Positions 28,150-37,683 are shown, counted from the first letter of the stretch. The stretch is DNA of 64,000 nt from Massilia horti (GCF_004614195.1 NZ_SPUM01000094.1:24474-88473), one strand, 5' to 3'. Numbers and translations are program-made. The notes: generated by a model not told the origin, from the sequence alone.

Positions 28150-29397
28150 TTAACGAAGCGCTTGCGACAGGGTGCGCAGCATCTGGTTTCCACCGTCGCC
28201 ACTCAGTTCCCAAAACATCGCGCCGCGCAAACCCTGCTGCCTGATATAGCGGGCTTTCTCCTTCAGAGACGCCGGGTCCTCATAGGTGATCCACACCTGC
28301 TCCGCTGCGTTGTACAGATAAGGCGCGCGCGCCGCCGAATTCCAGTAGCGCCGGTAGCCATTGCCGCCCTCATGGGCAGGCGTCAGCATGCCGTGCTTCT
28401 GCAGCAGGCCGAATCCATATGAATTGCCGCCATTGATGCCGGTGCTGGTGCCGCCATTGCAGCTCTGGTATTCGCCATCGCCGTTTGCCCCCGGTGCGCA
28501 GCCCTTAAAGCCGTAGCCGTAGAACGGCACGCCCAGCACCAGCTTGTCCTTGTCCACGCCGGCACGCAGGTAGCGTTCCACTGATGCGGATGCATAGAAA
28601 CCGTTGGCGACGACGGGATCTTTTGGGTCCGCAAACAGCGCGGAATGATGACCGCTGTTTTTCTCCCATGGCATGTGGTAGTCGTAGGCCATGATGTTGA
28701 TCCAGTCCAGGCTCTGCGACAGTTCTTTGATCCATGCGCCGTCACCAACGTAATTGGCATTGCCGCCCGCAGCGATGGTGATGCTGTAGCGTTTGCGATC
28801 CTGTTTGCCGGCTGCGTCCAATGCCGTTCGCAACTCGCGCACGAGCGTGATGAAATTCTGCCGGTCCTCCGGACGGGCACAGATTTCGCCAGCCACGCAA
28901 GGCACGCCTGCCTCGCCGGGATATTCCCAATCGATGTCCAGGCCATCCAGACCATAGCGCCGCAAGACCTTCATTGACGAGGCGACGAAATTGGCGCGAG
29001 CCTCTCTTGAAGAGGCGACATTGGAGAAGCGGTTGGACCAGTCCCAGCCGCCTACCGACAGCACCACTTTGAATTTTGGATGTCCCTTCTTCAGCGCCAC
29101 CAGCGCTCGCAGGTTGGCGGCATCAAAGGCTTCGTCACGGAACGCCAGCGCGCCGTTGAGCGGCTCCTGGCAAGGTGCGCTGAAATTCACCGACGGTTCG
29201 GGGTTGCCGTGCTTGCCGTCCCAGCACACGTCGGCAAAGGCGTACAGCACCATGGTCAGGCGGCTGGCGTCGACGTTGGCTGCGGTGACGGGGAAAGCTT
29301 CGTGCTTCCAGCCAGGATAGTAGCCGACGACTTCCATCGCACCGGCAGGTAGCGCAAGGGCCGCGGCCAGCCCACAGGAGATAGACCTAGTTCGCAT
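28150..29397 (-). CDS. GH18 chitinase, exported
   Basis: 415 residues. A short signal peptide (CGLAAALALPAGAMEV) is followed by a single GH18 barrel. The substrate motif VVLSVGGWDWS and the catalytic motif YGLDGLDIDWEYPGE (acid glutamate near residue 155) are intact, as are INIMAYDYHMPW and GAMFWELSGD. There is no chitin-binding domain or linker, so it is a compact catalytic enzyme that would release chito-oligosaccharides for the TonB receptor. Its start lies inside the 3' end of the GntR gene (11-base overlap), so the two are cotranscribed from the NagQ-type operator upstream. Confidence 0.92.
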   Translation of the reverse strand: MRTRSISCGLAAALALPAGAMEVVGYYPGWKHEAFPVTAANVDASRLTMVLYAFADVCWDGKHGNPEPSVNFSAPCQEPLNGALAFRDEAFDAANLRALVALKKGHPKFKVVLSVGGWDWSNRFSNVASSREARANFVASSMKVLRRYGLDGLDIDWEYPGEAGVPCVAGEICARPEDRQNFITLVRELRTALDAAGKQDRKRYSITIAAGGNANYVGDGAWIKELSQSLDWINIMAYDYHMPWEKNSGHHSALFADPKDPVVANGFYASASVERYLRAGVDKDKLVLGVPFYGYGFKGCAPGANGDGEYQSCNGGTSTGINGGNSYGFGLLQKHGMLTPAHEGGNGYRRYWNSAARAPYLYNAAEQVWITYEDPASLKEKARYIRQQGLRGAMFWELSGDGGNQMLRTLSQALR

Positions 29398-30142
29398 TCA
29401 GTTCCGCCACGAAGTCGTACATATCGCCACGGAAGTACGAGCGGCAGAATTCCACCGTGCGCCCGTCGCGCAAAAAGCCAAGACGCTCGACAGCCAGGCC
29501 GGCGTCGCCCTCCTTCATTTGCAGCAGCGAGGCCTGCTCAGTGTTCAGCAGCAAAGCGGATAAACGCTGCAACGCGCGCACCGGGCGGTTGCCCGCCTTT
29601 TCCAGCGCCTCGTACATTGATAAGTCGACCGCGTCCAGCGATGGCAAACAGGAGGCCACGATGGTCGCGTACTCCAGGCACATGGGCACATCGTCCGCAT
29701 AGCGCATACGGTGGAAGCGATAGACCCTGGAACCGGGGCTGAGCCGCAGGCGCATCGCCTCATCCGGCGTCACCGTGCCTTCCGAGCGCCGGAGCCAGAC
29801 GCTATGCGGCGTGCGTCCACGGGCGCGCATGTCTTCTGAAAAAGAGGTCAGCTTGGAGAAGTTCTTTTCGATGCGGGTGTTGATGAAGTTGCCGGAGCCA
29901 GGACGCCGCACCAGCACTCCCTCGCTGACCAGGCCATCGATAGCCTTGCGCACCGTGATGCGGGAGATATCGAGATCGGCCGCCATTTGGCGTTCGGCCG
30001 GCAGCGCATCTTCGGGCTTGAGCAGATGCCGCTCAATGGCCGAACGCAGCGCGCGCTGCAGGCGTTGGTACAGAGGCAGGTTACTGGTCTCATTGAGGTG
30101 CTGTCGGATATGTACCAGCGGTGTCGTTCGATCGCTTTTCAT
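29387..30142 (-). CDS. nagQ: GntR-family repressor with UTRA domain (NagQ type)
   Basis: 251 residues from ATG 30142. An upstream ATG at 30208 is in frame but would put the operator inside the gene. Residues ~20-85 are a winged helix of the GntR/HutC group (PLYQRLQRALRSAIERH, LPAERQMAADLDISRITVRK, LVSEGVLVRRPGSGNFI). Residues ~100-251 are a UTRA ligand domain. Regulators of this group sense glucosamine-6-phosphate or GlcNAc-6-phosphate. Direct-repeat operators in front of this gene, nagA and the TonB receptor suggest it represses all three. The symbol is given by analogy with the Xanthomonas regulator. Confidence 0.85.
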   Translation of the reverse strand: MKSDRTTPLVHIRQHLNETSNLPLYQRLQRALRSAIERHLLKPEDALPAERQMAADLDISRITVRKAIDGLVSEGVLVRRPGSGNFINTRIEKNFSKLTSFSEDMRARGRTPHSVWLRRSEGTVTPDEAMRLRLSPGSRVYRFHRMRYADDVPMCLEYATIVASCLPSLDAVDLSMYEALEKAGNRPVRALQRLSALLLNTEQASLLQMKEGDAGLAVERLGFLRDGRTVEFCRSYFRGDMYDFVAELNAN

Positions 30143-30178
30143 GGCAATGCGGATATGCCCTCTCTGTTTGTGACATGA

Positions 30179-30197
30179 TAATACCAAAAAAGACCAC
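30179..30197 (+). promoter_or_regulatory. NagQ-type operator before the GntR-chitinase operon
   Basis: TAATACCAAAAAAGACCAC, 37 bases upstream of the GntR start. The first half-site is identical to those at the other two operators; the second is one base closer (10 instead of 11). This would give autoregulation of the repressor and control of the chitinase. Confidence 0.6.
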
Positions 30198-30390
30198 CAC
30201 ATATCCATGAAAGCAGAAAACCCTGCATATTTTTTCTAACAAATCCGGAGCGAGCCCTTGTAGATAAAGGCTTTCTTCTCGCTGCATTGCAGCACATCAG
30301 GGCTTCCACGCCACCTCCCAACCGGTCTTCTTGGGTTGCCTTGTGGACAATCTGTAGGTTGCATACAACATATCAAAAAAGAATTTTAAG

Positions 30391-30409
30391 TGGTAGTTTT
30401 CTGGTATTA
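30391..30409 (-). promoter_or_regulatory. NagQ-type operator before the TonB receptor
   Basis: TGGTAGTTTTCTGGTATTA on the plus strand, i.e. TAATACCA-GAAAAC-TACCA on the minus strand. The half-sites are 11 bases apart, as at nagA. It lies 148 bases before the receptor start. The rest of the 30209-30557 gap holds no gene; I see no near-consensus promoter for the receptor. Confidence 0.7.
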
Positions 30410-30557
30410 AAAGGCGAGTATATTGGCGTTGAATTGGTTTTGAAGGTGGTAAAGAAGAAGTAAAAGCGGCGATGGAAATCCGAGACAGCCGCCATCACCG
30501 CGAATGACACATCAACAATCGTTTGGCTCGGGGGAGCCTTCATCAACGGGAGGGAAT

Positions 30558-33341
30558 GTGCATCACAATTCAAATAGCACCCAATTGCCCAAACTGACGC
30601 CTATCGCGGCAGCAGCGGCCATCTTGACGCTGAGCGTGGCGATGAATGCCCAGGCCCAGACCCAGCAACAGCAGCAGGCCACTACCGATAACAGGGAGCC
30701 GGACGCCGTTGTCGTCATCAGCGGCATCCGCGGCTCGCTGCAGCAGTCGCTCTCCGTCAAGCGCAACGCCTCCAGCAACGTGGACGTGATCACCGCGGAA
30801 GACGTCGGCAAAATGCCCGACAAGAACGTGGCCGATTCGCTGCAGCGCGTGCCAGGCGTGAACATCTCGACCTCGGGCGCAGGCTCGGGCGGCTTCGATG
30901 AAAACGACCGCGTATCGCTGCGCGGCACCGCGCCGTCGCTGACCCAGACCCTGATCAACGGCCACGCCGTCTCGTCGGGCGAGTGGTTCGTGCTGGACCA
31001 GGTAGGCGGTGCGGTCGGCCGTTCCACTTCGTACTCGCTGCTGCCGTCGGAAATCGTCGGCCAGGTGGTGGTCTACAAGGCCCCTACCGCCGAGCAGGTG
31101 GAAGGCGGCTCGTCTGGTACGATCGACATCCGCACCCGTCACCCGCTGGACTTCAGGCAGCCGATCTCGCTCGAAGCGGGCGTGGAAGCGGTGTACGCCA
31201 CGCTGCCGAAGAAGACCGATCCGCAAGTGAACGTCCTGTTCAACTGGAAGAACGAACAGGGCACCCTGGGCCTGATGGCGCAAGGCTTCTCTGAAAAACG
31301 TTCGCTGCGCCGCGACGGCCAGGAACTGCTGCAATGGACGCAGGTCCAGCCCGACAACCCGGCCCTGAAGGCCCATCCCGACCTGGCCCACGTCTGGTTC
31401 CCGCGCCTGATCGGCTCCGCGCTGTTCCAGCAAGAGCGCCACCGCACCGGCGGCCTGATCGACCTGCAGTTCAAGCCCAGCCGCGACTTCAACCTGGAAG
31501 CGACCTACTTCCGCTCGAAGATGGACGCCTCGAACTACAACACCAACTACATGATCGACATGAACGGTTCGGGCGCGCTGGGTTCCGGCGTCGCACCTGA
31601 CCCGGGCTATGTGATCCGCAACGGCACGCTGGTGTCGGCGTCGTTCACCAACAAGGGCACCACCGCCTCGCCGCTGCGCTATGGGGTCGTCGACGAGATC
31701 GTGCGTAACGGCGAGTACGCCCAATCCGAGTTCTTCGACCTGGACGGCAAATGGCGCCCGACCAGCAACCTGACCATCACCGCCAAGGTCGGCAGCACCA
31801 AGGGCAAGGGCGTGACGCCGCAACAGGGCGTGTACGAAGGCGACATCAACAACTCCGGCCTCGTCTACACCCTGAACGGCCTGGGTTCGCCGGCGACCGT
31901 CAAGCTCCCGGGCATTAACACCAGCGTATTCACCGGCACCATCCTGGACTGGGTGTTCGGCAGCGCGCCGGCCAGCACCGACGACAAGGAAACCTACGGC
32001 CAGATCGACGCCGCCTTCCAGCTCAACGCAGGCGCCTTCCACGAGATCAGGTTCGGCCTGCGCGGCACCGAACACACCCGCACCAACTTCGAAGTAGCCC
32101 AGGGTCCCAACTGGGCGAACACCGATGTGGGCGGCAGCAGCACCAACCCGGCCTGGAACGGCACCACCTACCCTGGCAACTTCGCCAAAGACCTGGGTGG
32201 CGACTTCCCGAAAAACGTGTGGATGCTGGACCGGGCCATCCTGGACGCATGGGGCACGCTGCACTCCAACCGTGACGTCAGCCGTACCTACTACCCTGAC
32301 ATGTTCAACCTGAAGGAAAAGACCAAGGCATTCTACGTCCAGGGCGAGATGGAAGGCGAAGGCTGGAGCGGCAACGTGGGCCTGCGCGTGGTGCGTACCG
32401 AAGGCACCTCGAACGGCTACCAAATCCTGCCGAACCAACCGGTCGGCGGCAACCTGCCAGCCTTCCCGTGGGGCGGCTACGTGCAGCAGACCGCGACCGG
32501 CAACAACAGCACCATCCCGCTGCCCAGCCTGAACCTGAAGTTCGACCTGCGATCCGACGTGGTCGCACGCGTGGGCCTGTCGCGCACCATGACCCGTCCT
32601 GACTACGGCGCACTGGGCGGCACGGTGGAACTGACCGACGAAACCCACACCGGCAACGGCGGCAATGCGGCCCTCAAGCCGGTCAAGTCGAACAACCTCG
32701 ACCTGACGCTGCAGTGGTACTACGCGCCGCACGCACTGCTGTCGGCCGGCCTGTTCTACATGGACCTGAAGGACTACGTGGGCTACGGCACCAGCACTGG
32801 CACCTTCATCGACACCCGCGCTTCGCAGGAACGCAAGCAGGCGGTGTTCGCCACCTACACCATCACCTCGCCGATCAACGTCAGCGCCAAGGTCAAGGGG
32901 CTGGAACTGGCGGCGCAGGTACCGCTGGGCATGGGCTTCGGCCTGGATGGCAACGTCACGCTGGCCGATTCGCACCTGAACTCCTGCCCTCCCATGCAGA
33001 CCGCAACCAGCGGCAATCCATGCGACATGGTGGGCGCCTCGAAGACCACCGCTAACGGCGGCCTGTTCTTCGAAAACGACACCTGGAACGCGCGGGTGAG
33101 CTACTCGTGGCGTTCGGCCTTCCTGGCCGCGCAGGATCGCGGCACGCCGCTTTATCAGGATGACACCGGCACGTTGGCGGCATCGTTCAACTACAACATC
33201 AGCAAGAACATCGTGCTGACGATCAGTGGCCAGAACCTGAATAACCCGATCCTGAAGAACTACATCTACAACAAGGACCAGCCGGCGCGCTTCTATGCCA
33301 ACGGCGCGCAGTACTACGCCGGTGTGCGGATCAAGTACTGA
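30558..33341 (+). CDS. TonB-dependent receptor for chito-oligosaccharides (predicted)
   Basis: 927 residues from GTG 30558, chosen because GGGAGGG lies directly upstream and a signal peptide follows (LTPIAAAAAILTLSVAMNAQA). ATG 30504 is in frame but has no such site. The plug domain reads VVVISGIRGSLQQSLSVKRN, ITAEDVGKMPDKNVADSLQR, VPGVNIS and VSLRGTAP, the pattern of the long proteobacterial sugar receptors. The beta-barrel ends FYANGAQYYAGVRIKY with the expected terminal aromatic. It imports oligosaccharides through the outer membrane using TonB energy. A chitin-derived ligand is inferred from the operator and neighbours. Confidence 0.9.
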   Translation: MHHNSNSTQLPKLTPIAAAAAILTLSVAMNAQAQTQQQQQATTDNREPDAVVVISGIRGSLQQSLSVKRNASSNVDVITAEDVGKMPDKNVADSLQRVPGVNISTSGAGSGGFDENDRVSLRGTAPSLTQTLINGHAVSSGEWFVLDQVGGAVGRSTSYSLLPSEIVGQVVVYKAPTAEQVEGGSSGTIDIRTRHPLDFRQPISLEAGVEAVYATLPKKTDPQVNVLFNWKNEQGTLGLMAQGFSEKRSLRRDGQELLQWTQVQPDNPALKAHPDLAHVWFPRLIGSALFQQERHRTGGLIDLQFKPSRDFNLEATYFRSKMDASNYNTNYMIDMNGSGALGSGVAPDPGYVIRNGTLVSASFTNKGTTASPLRYGVVDEIVRNGEYAQSEFFDLDGKWRPTSNLTITAKVGSTKGKGVTPQQGVYEGDINNSGLVYTLNGLGSPATVKLPGINTSVFTGTILDWVFGSAPASTDDKETYGQIDAAFQLNAGAFHEIRFGLRGTEHTRTNFEVAQGPNWANTDVGGSSTNPAWNGTTYPGNFAKDLGGDFPKNVWMLDRAILDAWGTLHSNRDVSRTYYPDMFNLKEKTKAFYVQGEMEGEGWSGNVGLRVVRTEGTSNGYQILPNQPVGGNLPAFPWGGYVQQTATGNNSTIPLPSLNLKFDLRSDVVARVGLSRTMTRPDYGALGGTVELTDETHTGNGGNAALKPVKSNNLDLTLQWYYAPHALLSAGLFYMDLKDYVGYGTSTGTFIDTRASQERKQAVFATYTITSPINVSAKVKGLELAAQVPLGMGFGLDGNVTLADSHLNSCPPMQTATSGNPCDMVGASKTTANGGLFFENDTWNARVSYSWRSAFLAAQDRGTPLYQDDTGTLAASFNYNISKNIVLTISGQNLNNPILKNYIYNKDQPARFYANGAQYYAGVRIKY

Positions 33342-33368
33342 TTTATCCTGACGTCATCGTTGTTTCGG

Positions 33369-33405
33369 ACCCGCCACGGCTTCCCTGCCCTGGCGGGTTA
33401 TTTTA
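33369..33405 (+). terminator. rho-independent terminator of the TonB receptor gene
   Basis: An 8-base stem, ACCCGCCA (33369-33376) and TGGCGGGT (33391-33398), is followed by TATTTTAT. It starts 27 bases after the stop codon. Confidence 0.75.
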
Positions 33406-33431
33406 TGCACTGTCTCCGGTAAGTGTGGGTT

Positions 33432-33537
33432 CGTAGGGTGCGCACCTGTGCGCACGCGGTTCGCGAACGTTGCGTAAAGAAGCAGTAGCCGCAAGTCGGT
33501 ATGCGGTGACCGCGTGCGCACAGGTGCGCACCCTACG
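33432..33537. repeat. paired REP-B element, 29-base perfect arms
   Basis: The left arm 33432-33460 begins CGTAGGGTGCGCACCTGTGC and the right arm 33509-33537 is its exact complement, with 48 bases between. Each arm is itself partly palindromic (GTGCGCACCTGTGCGCAC). It is the same family as 28020-28105. Confidence 0.85.
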
Positions 33538-33634
33538 ATGTGCTGCGGTTACGGGCTTCGCCAATTCGAAGCGTGCGCGGGGCTGCAACAACCGCCCACA
33601 CTTAGCGGTGATTATTTATGCCATCATACGTTGC

Positions 33635-34600
33635 ATGAACTCGCCTGCCGAATACCGCGACCTCGACCCGGCCCGCTTCGAAAGTATCGTCGCAGGCAGC
33701 TATCGCCCCGCCATCCTGCGCGGCTTCGTGCGCCACTGGCCGGCGGTGCAGAAGGCGCGGCAGTCGCCTGAGACGCTGTGCCAGTACCTGCTCGGCCACG
33801 TCAACGACCACGAAGTCGATGCGGTGATGACGCCGCCCTTTGAGCAGGGACGGCTGTTCTACAAGCCGGACATGGAAGGCTTCAACTTTGTGCGCAACAA
33901 GGTGCCGGTGGCGCGCGTGATCGAGCAGTTGGCGCGCTATTCGCAGTTCGAGGCGCCACCGTCGGTGGCGATCCAGAGTGCTTTGATCGATGAATGCATG
34001 CCGCGCTTCGCGGCGGAGAATGTGGCGCCGGCGCTGCCGCCGTCGGTGCGTCCGCGCCTATGGCTGGGCAATACCATCACCACGCCAGCTCACTTCGACG
34101 AATCTTACAACCTGGCCTGCGTGGTCAGCGGACAGCGCCGCTTCACGCTGTTCCCACCGGAGCAGGTGGGCAACCTGTATATCGGCCCGCTGGACTTCGC
34201 ACCGACACCCACGCCGATCAGCATGGTCAATTTCAGCGCGCCGGACTATGAAAAGCATCCGCGCTTTCGCACAGCCTTGCAGCACGCGCTGGTGGCCGAC
34301 CTGCTGCCGGGCGACGCGCTCTACATCCCCACCCTGTGGTGGCATCACGTGCAGTCCAACGGGGTGCTGAACATGATGGTCAATTACTGGTGGAAGAACG
34401 AGCAGCCGGCGGCAGATGCGTGCGGCAGCTTCGAGGCGCTGGTCGCCGCGCTCAAAGCGATGAAGCACCAGCCGCCGGAAGTGCGCGCAGCCTGGGGTGC
34501 GATCTTCCATCACTACGTTTTCGATCCCGAGCAGGACCCGTCAGCACATCTCCCGGAGCACAAGCAGGGCGTACTTCGCAAGGCACGCCCTACGCGCTAA
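33635..34600 (+). CDS. cupin-like (JmjC/cupin_8) oxygenase-type protein
   Basis: 321 residues from ATG 33635; the open frame upstream runs through a REP element. Features of the cupin-like JmjC fold are RPAILRGFVRHWPAV near 30, WLGNTITTPAHFDESYNLACVVSG with the His-x-Asp iron ligands near 150, LFPPEQVGNLY, and GDALYIPTLWWHHVQS with the distal His. Proteins of this kind lie next to sugar TonB receptors in several proteobacteria; some are called Pass1. Fe(II)/2-oxoglutarate hydroxylase chemistry is likely from the motif, but the substrate is unknown. Confidence 0.8.
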   Translation: MNSPAEYRDLDPARFESIVAGSYRPAILRGFVRHWPAVQKARQSPETLCQYLLGHVNDHEVDAVMTPPFEQGRLFYKPDMEGFNFVRNKVPVARVIEQLARYSQFEAPPSVAIQSALIDECMPRFAAENVAPALPPSVRPRLWLGNTITTPAHFDESYNLACVVSGQRRFTLFPPEQVGNLYIGPLDFAPTPTPISMVNFSAPDYEKHPRFRTALQHALVADLLPGDALYIPTLWWHHVQSNGVLNMMVNYWWKNEQPAADACGSFEALVAALKAMKHQPPEVRAAWGAIFHHYVFDPEQDPSAHLPEHKQGVLRKARPTR

Positions 34601-34630
34601 CCGCAGCCTGCCCCGCTTGCTGCGAATGAC

Positions 34631-35944
34631 TTATTTGCCGTCCAGCTCAACGCCGGTCGTCGCCAGGATGATCGACAGGCTGGTCGTCATGGCCTTCACC
34701 ATCGGCCCTTTCTCGACATCGATCCACTCGTCGAGCGAGTGTGCACGGCCGGACTTGTCCGGGCCACTGCGTCCGATGGTGAGCGCGGGAACGCCCAGGC
34801 TCATCGCCATGTTCGAGTCCGTGGAACTGCTCCGGTACCCGAACTTGTAACCACCGGCTTCGATGGCTGCCTTTGCCGTCTGCACGAGAGGCGAGCCCAC
34901 CGCCGTCTCGCCGCCCGGCCTGTCGCCGACCAGCTTGGCTTCGACGGTGATTTTGCCTTCCCTGGTCGAGCGGGCGAAGTTTTCGCTGTCGGCCGCCTCC
35001 TGGACAATCTTCAACAGGCGATCTTCCACTCGCTTGAGTTCGGCGGGGGATTCGGAGCGCATGTCGACGTCCATCCAGCTTGACACGGGAATCGAGTTGA
35101 CCGAAGTGCCGCCGCCGAGCAGGCCGATGCTGTAGGTGGTCTTCGGCGAGGCCGGCACCTGGGTACGCGAGAACGCGGACGCGGCCTGGGCCAGCGCGAA
35201 CATGGGGTTGACCAGGCCGAAGGCGCCGTAGCTGTGGCCACCCGGGCCCTTGAAGGTGATGTGGTAGCGCTTGGAGCCCACGCCCGCATTGGTGATGCTG
35301 TCCACGCCGCCCGACTCGACCGAGAAGAACGACTTGATCTTGTCCTTGTACTGGCCTTTGGTGAACAGGTAACGCACGCCGCGCAGGTCGCCCGGGCCTT
35401 CTTCGCCGACCGTGCCGACGAACAGGATGTCGTCACGCGTCTTGATATGGGCGGCGTTCATTGCGCGGATAAAGCCCAGCAGCACCGACAGGCTCATCGT
35501 GTCGTCGCCGATGCCCGGCCCGTGCAGCTTTGTCCCTTCGCGTTTCACCTTGACGTCGGTCTCGGCGGGGAACACGGTGTCCATGTGGGCCGACACCACG
35601 ACGAACTTGCCGTCGCCCTTGGCGCCCTTGCGAATCCCCAGCAGGTTGCCTTCCGCGTCGATCTTCACGTCGGCCAGGCCCACGTCCTTGAACATCTTTT
35701 CGTAGACCTTGGCGCGCGCTGCTTCATTGAACGGCGGCGCCGGGATTTCGGCCAGTTTGATGCCGTCTTCGACGATGCGCTCATGTTCCTTGTCGATGGT
35801 CGCCGCAGCCGTCTTGAAAGCCGGGCTGGCCAAAAGGCGCTCGACCTCGGCTGCGGGGTTGGAATTCTGGGCCATAGCCCAAGGCGCGCTGAAGGCGGCG
35901 CCGAGAGCGAGCGCCAGTGCGGAAAGACGTGCTGCGACCTGCAT
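34631..35944 (-). CDS. M20 family metallopeptidase, exported
   Basis: 437 residues from ATG 35944 (CGGAGAC upstream), with signal peptide LSALALALGAAFSAPWAMA. Zinc-site motifs are VVVSAHMDTVFP (His and Asp), GPGIGDDTMSLS (bridging Asp), GTVGEEGPGDLRG (catalytic Glu-Glu) and the final His in GRAHSLDEWIDVEKG. A dimerisation lid with FKGPGGHSYGAFG lies between them. It looks like a tripeptidase / carboxypeptidase-type enzyme acting outside the cytoplasm. It is convergent with the cupin-like gene and stands alone on its strand. Confidence 0.88.
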   Translation of the reverse strand: MQVAARLSALALALGAAFSAPWAMAQNSNPAAEVERLLASPAFKTAAATIDKEHERIVEDGIKLAEIPAPPFNEAARAKVYEKMFKDVGLADVKIDAEGNLLGIRKGAKGDGKFVVVSAHMDTVFPAETDVKVKREGTKLHGPGIGDDTMSLSVLLGFIRAMNAAHIKTRDDILFVGTVGEEGPGDLRGVRYLFTKGQYKDKIKSFFSVESGGVDSITNAGVGSKRYHITFKGPGGHSYGAFGLVNPMFALAQAASAFSRTQVPASPKTTYSIGLLGGGTSVNSIPVSSWMDVDMRSESPAELKRVEDRLLKIVQEAADSENFARSTREGKITVEAKLVGDRPGGETAVGSPLVQTAKAAIEAGGYKFGYRSSSTDSNMAMSLGVPALTIGRSGPDKSGRAHSLDEWIDVEKGPMVKAMTTSLSIILATTGVELDGK

Positions 35945-36110
35945 GAATAGTCTCCGTGTTGATTTTGGGTTGCAATAATGCAAGCAATGCTAGCACATGG
36001 CAAGCCAATGGTCGGATCTTAATGTCCGCGCCTCTTCCAGCCGTTGCACGGATGGGCGCGCTGGCGAGAATGCCGAACGGTAGAATAAAGGCATCTTTTG
36101 GGAGGAATGG

Positions 36111-36695
36111 ATGTCGCCCGACGATTTGCAGCGCATTGCTAAATACATCATGCCGTCACTTCCGGTGCGGCCATCGGATCTCGGATTTGTTTTCGGAACC
36201 CGTCATGGGGTGCCCGAATTTTGTGAGGCGGCCTATGCGCTCTGGAAGGACGGGATGTTTAGCCGCCTGTTGGTATCCGGTGGACGGACGCAAGGCTCAT
36301 CCCTCGCAGAGGCCGAAGTCATTGGTGGACGGCTTATCGAACTCGGGATACCCGAATCGGCACTCATTCTCGAAACGGCGGCGACAAACACTGGCGAAAA
36401 CGTGCGGTTCGGCCGCGCCAGGGTGGCGGAAATAATGGACCTGGACACCATCAGAAGTGTTCTCGTCATTGGGAAGATTTGCTCGACCCGGCGCTATTTG
36501 ATGACGTTGCAACGGCATTGGCCTGGTCTGCATTTGTCGGTTTACCCGGTCAATTATTTCGGCGTTCCTGCCGAGTGCTGGCACCAGCACGACGAATTTC
36601 GCCGCCGCGTGCTCGGCGAATTCGAGAAAATCCCCCGTTACTTGGCCAAAGGGTTCCTGGAGGAGATCGGGCCGGTCCTGGATAACCGCGACTGA
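36111..36695 (+). CDS. YdcF / DUF218 family protein
   Basis: 194 residues with GGGAGG directly upstream. DUF218 marks are LGFVFGTRHG at the N-terminus, FSRLLVSGGRTQG near 55, EAEVIGGRLIELGIP, ILETAATNTGENVRFGR near 85 and VLVIGKICSTRRYLMTLQRHWPG. The family includes E. coli YdcF and SanA/ElyC, linked to envelope or nucleotide metabolism but not well defined. There is no signal peptide or membrane segment, so this is the soluble YdcF form. Confidence 0.8.
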   Translation: MSPDDLQRIAKYIMPSLPVRPSDLGFVFGTRHGVPEFCEAAYALWKDGMFSRLLVSGGRTQGSSLAEAEVIGGRLIELGIPESALILETAATNTGENVRFGRARVAEIMDLDTIRSVLVIGKICSTRRYLMTLQRHWPGLHLSVYPVNYFGVPAECWHQHDEFRRRVLGEFEKIPRYLAKGFLEEIGPVLDNRD

Positions 36696-36771
36696 CCGAC
36701 ACAAAGTGGCTGTTTGACCCGGGCACCCTACCCAGGCTGGCCACTAGCGGCATCGCGCGGTCCGACGCGCC

Positions 36772-37683
36772 TCATCCAGTTGTACGGATAGACGCACTGT
36801 CGCCCAGCTCGGCGCAGAGTTTGAGCAGTCGCTGTGTCGATGGCGCGTTTCCGTCCGCACGAAACGCGACTGCGACATCGGACGTGATGCTTGGTCCGAT
36901 CAGGTCGGAATACACGACGCCCGGAACCGTCAGCTTCTTCACCGATTCCGGAACCAGCGCAATCCCGCGGCCTGCGGCGACCAGGCCGACGATCGTTGCG
37001 AACTGGTGCGACCGGCTGGCGATCCGTGGCTCGAAGCCGGCGGCGCGGCAGATGCGCACGAAGGTATCGTAAAAGCCATGCCCTTCCTCGAGGTGAGTCG
37101 CCAGGAATGATTCATCGGCGAGTTCCCGCACCGCGACCGGCCGGTGCGCCAGCCGATGTCCTTCGCGCAGACAGGCGACCACGCGCTCCTTGCGCACAGT
37201 GATCGTCGAAAAATTGTCAGGCAGGTGGCTCAGCGGAAGCCGCACCAGCGCCACGTCGGCGCGTCCCTCCTCCAGATACGTCATCTGCGATTGCTGATCG
37301 GCTTCGGTCAGGCCGATGGTCACGTCCGGCGCGATTCCCTCGAACGCGGCGAGCAACTGCGGCAGGATCCCGGAATACGCCATCGAACTGACGTAAGTGA
37401 GCTCGATGTTCCCGACCTCGCCGCGCTGCGCGCGCGCCGCCACCAGCGCGGCCCGTTCCACCTGTTCCAGCACCTTGCGTGCCTCGACCAGGAACTGCGC
37501 GCCCACAGGGGTCAGGCTCACGTTGCGCGGCCCGCGTTCGAACAGGCGCACGCCCAGTTCCTCTTCGAGCCGCTGGATATGCTGGGTCAGCGCAGGCTGG
37601 GCCCGGCGCAGGCGTTCGGCGGCGCGGCCAAAATGCAGGGTATCGGCGAGCGTCACGAACGAACGCAGGCATCGCAAGTCCAT
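36772..37683 (-). CDS. LysR-type regulator, CatR/BenM-like
   Basis: 303 residues from ATG 37683, chosen because GGAG lies 6 bases upstream and MDLRCLRSF is the usual opening; longer in-frame starts at 37689 and 37695 are possible. The helix-turn-helix is FGRAAERLRRAQPALTQHIQRLEEELG. The effector domain resembles the aromatic-pathway LysR group (IELTYVSSMAYSGILPQLL). It is divergent from the MFS/catB operon, with a palindromic operator between, so muconate or a related acid is the likely inducer. Confidence 0.85.
   Translation of the reverse strand: MDLRCLRSFVTLADTLHFGRAAERLRRAQPALTQHIQRLEEELGVRLFERGPRNVSLTPVGAQFLVEARKVLEQVERAALVAARAQRGEVGNIELTYVSSMAYSGILPQLLAAFEGIAPDVTIGLTEADQQSQMTYLEEGRADVALVRLPLSHLPDNFSTITVRKERVVACLREGHRLAHRPVAVRELADESFLATHLEEGHGFYDTFVRICRAAGFEPRIASRSHQFATIVGLVAAGRGIALVPESVKKLTVPGVVYSDLIGPSITSDVAVAFRADGNAPSTQRLLKLCAELGDSASIRTTG

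Noticed and set aside
30570..32975. A very long open frame opposite the TonB receptor
   Set aside because: It is a GC-rich antisense shadow of a strongly coding gene; composition is poor for protein and no domain appears.
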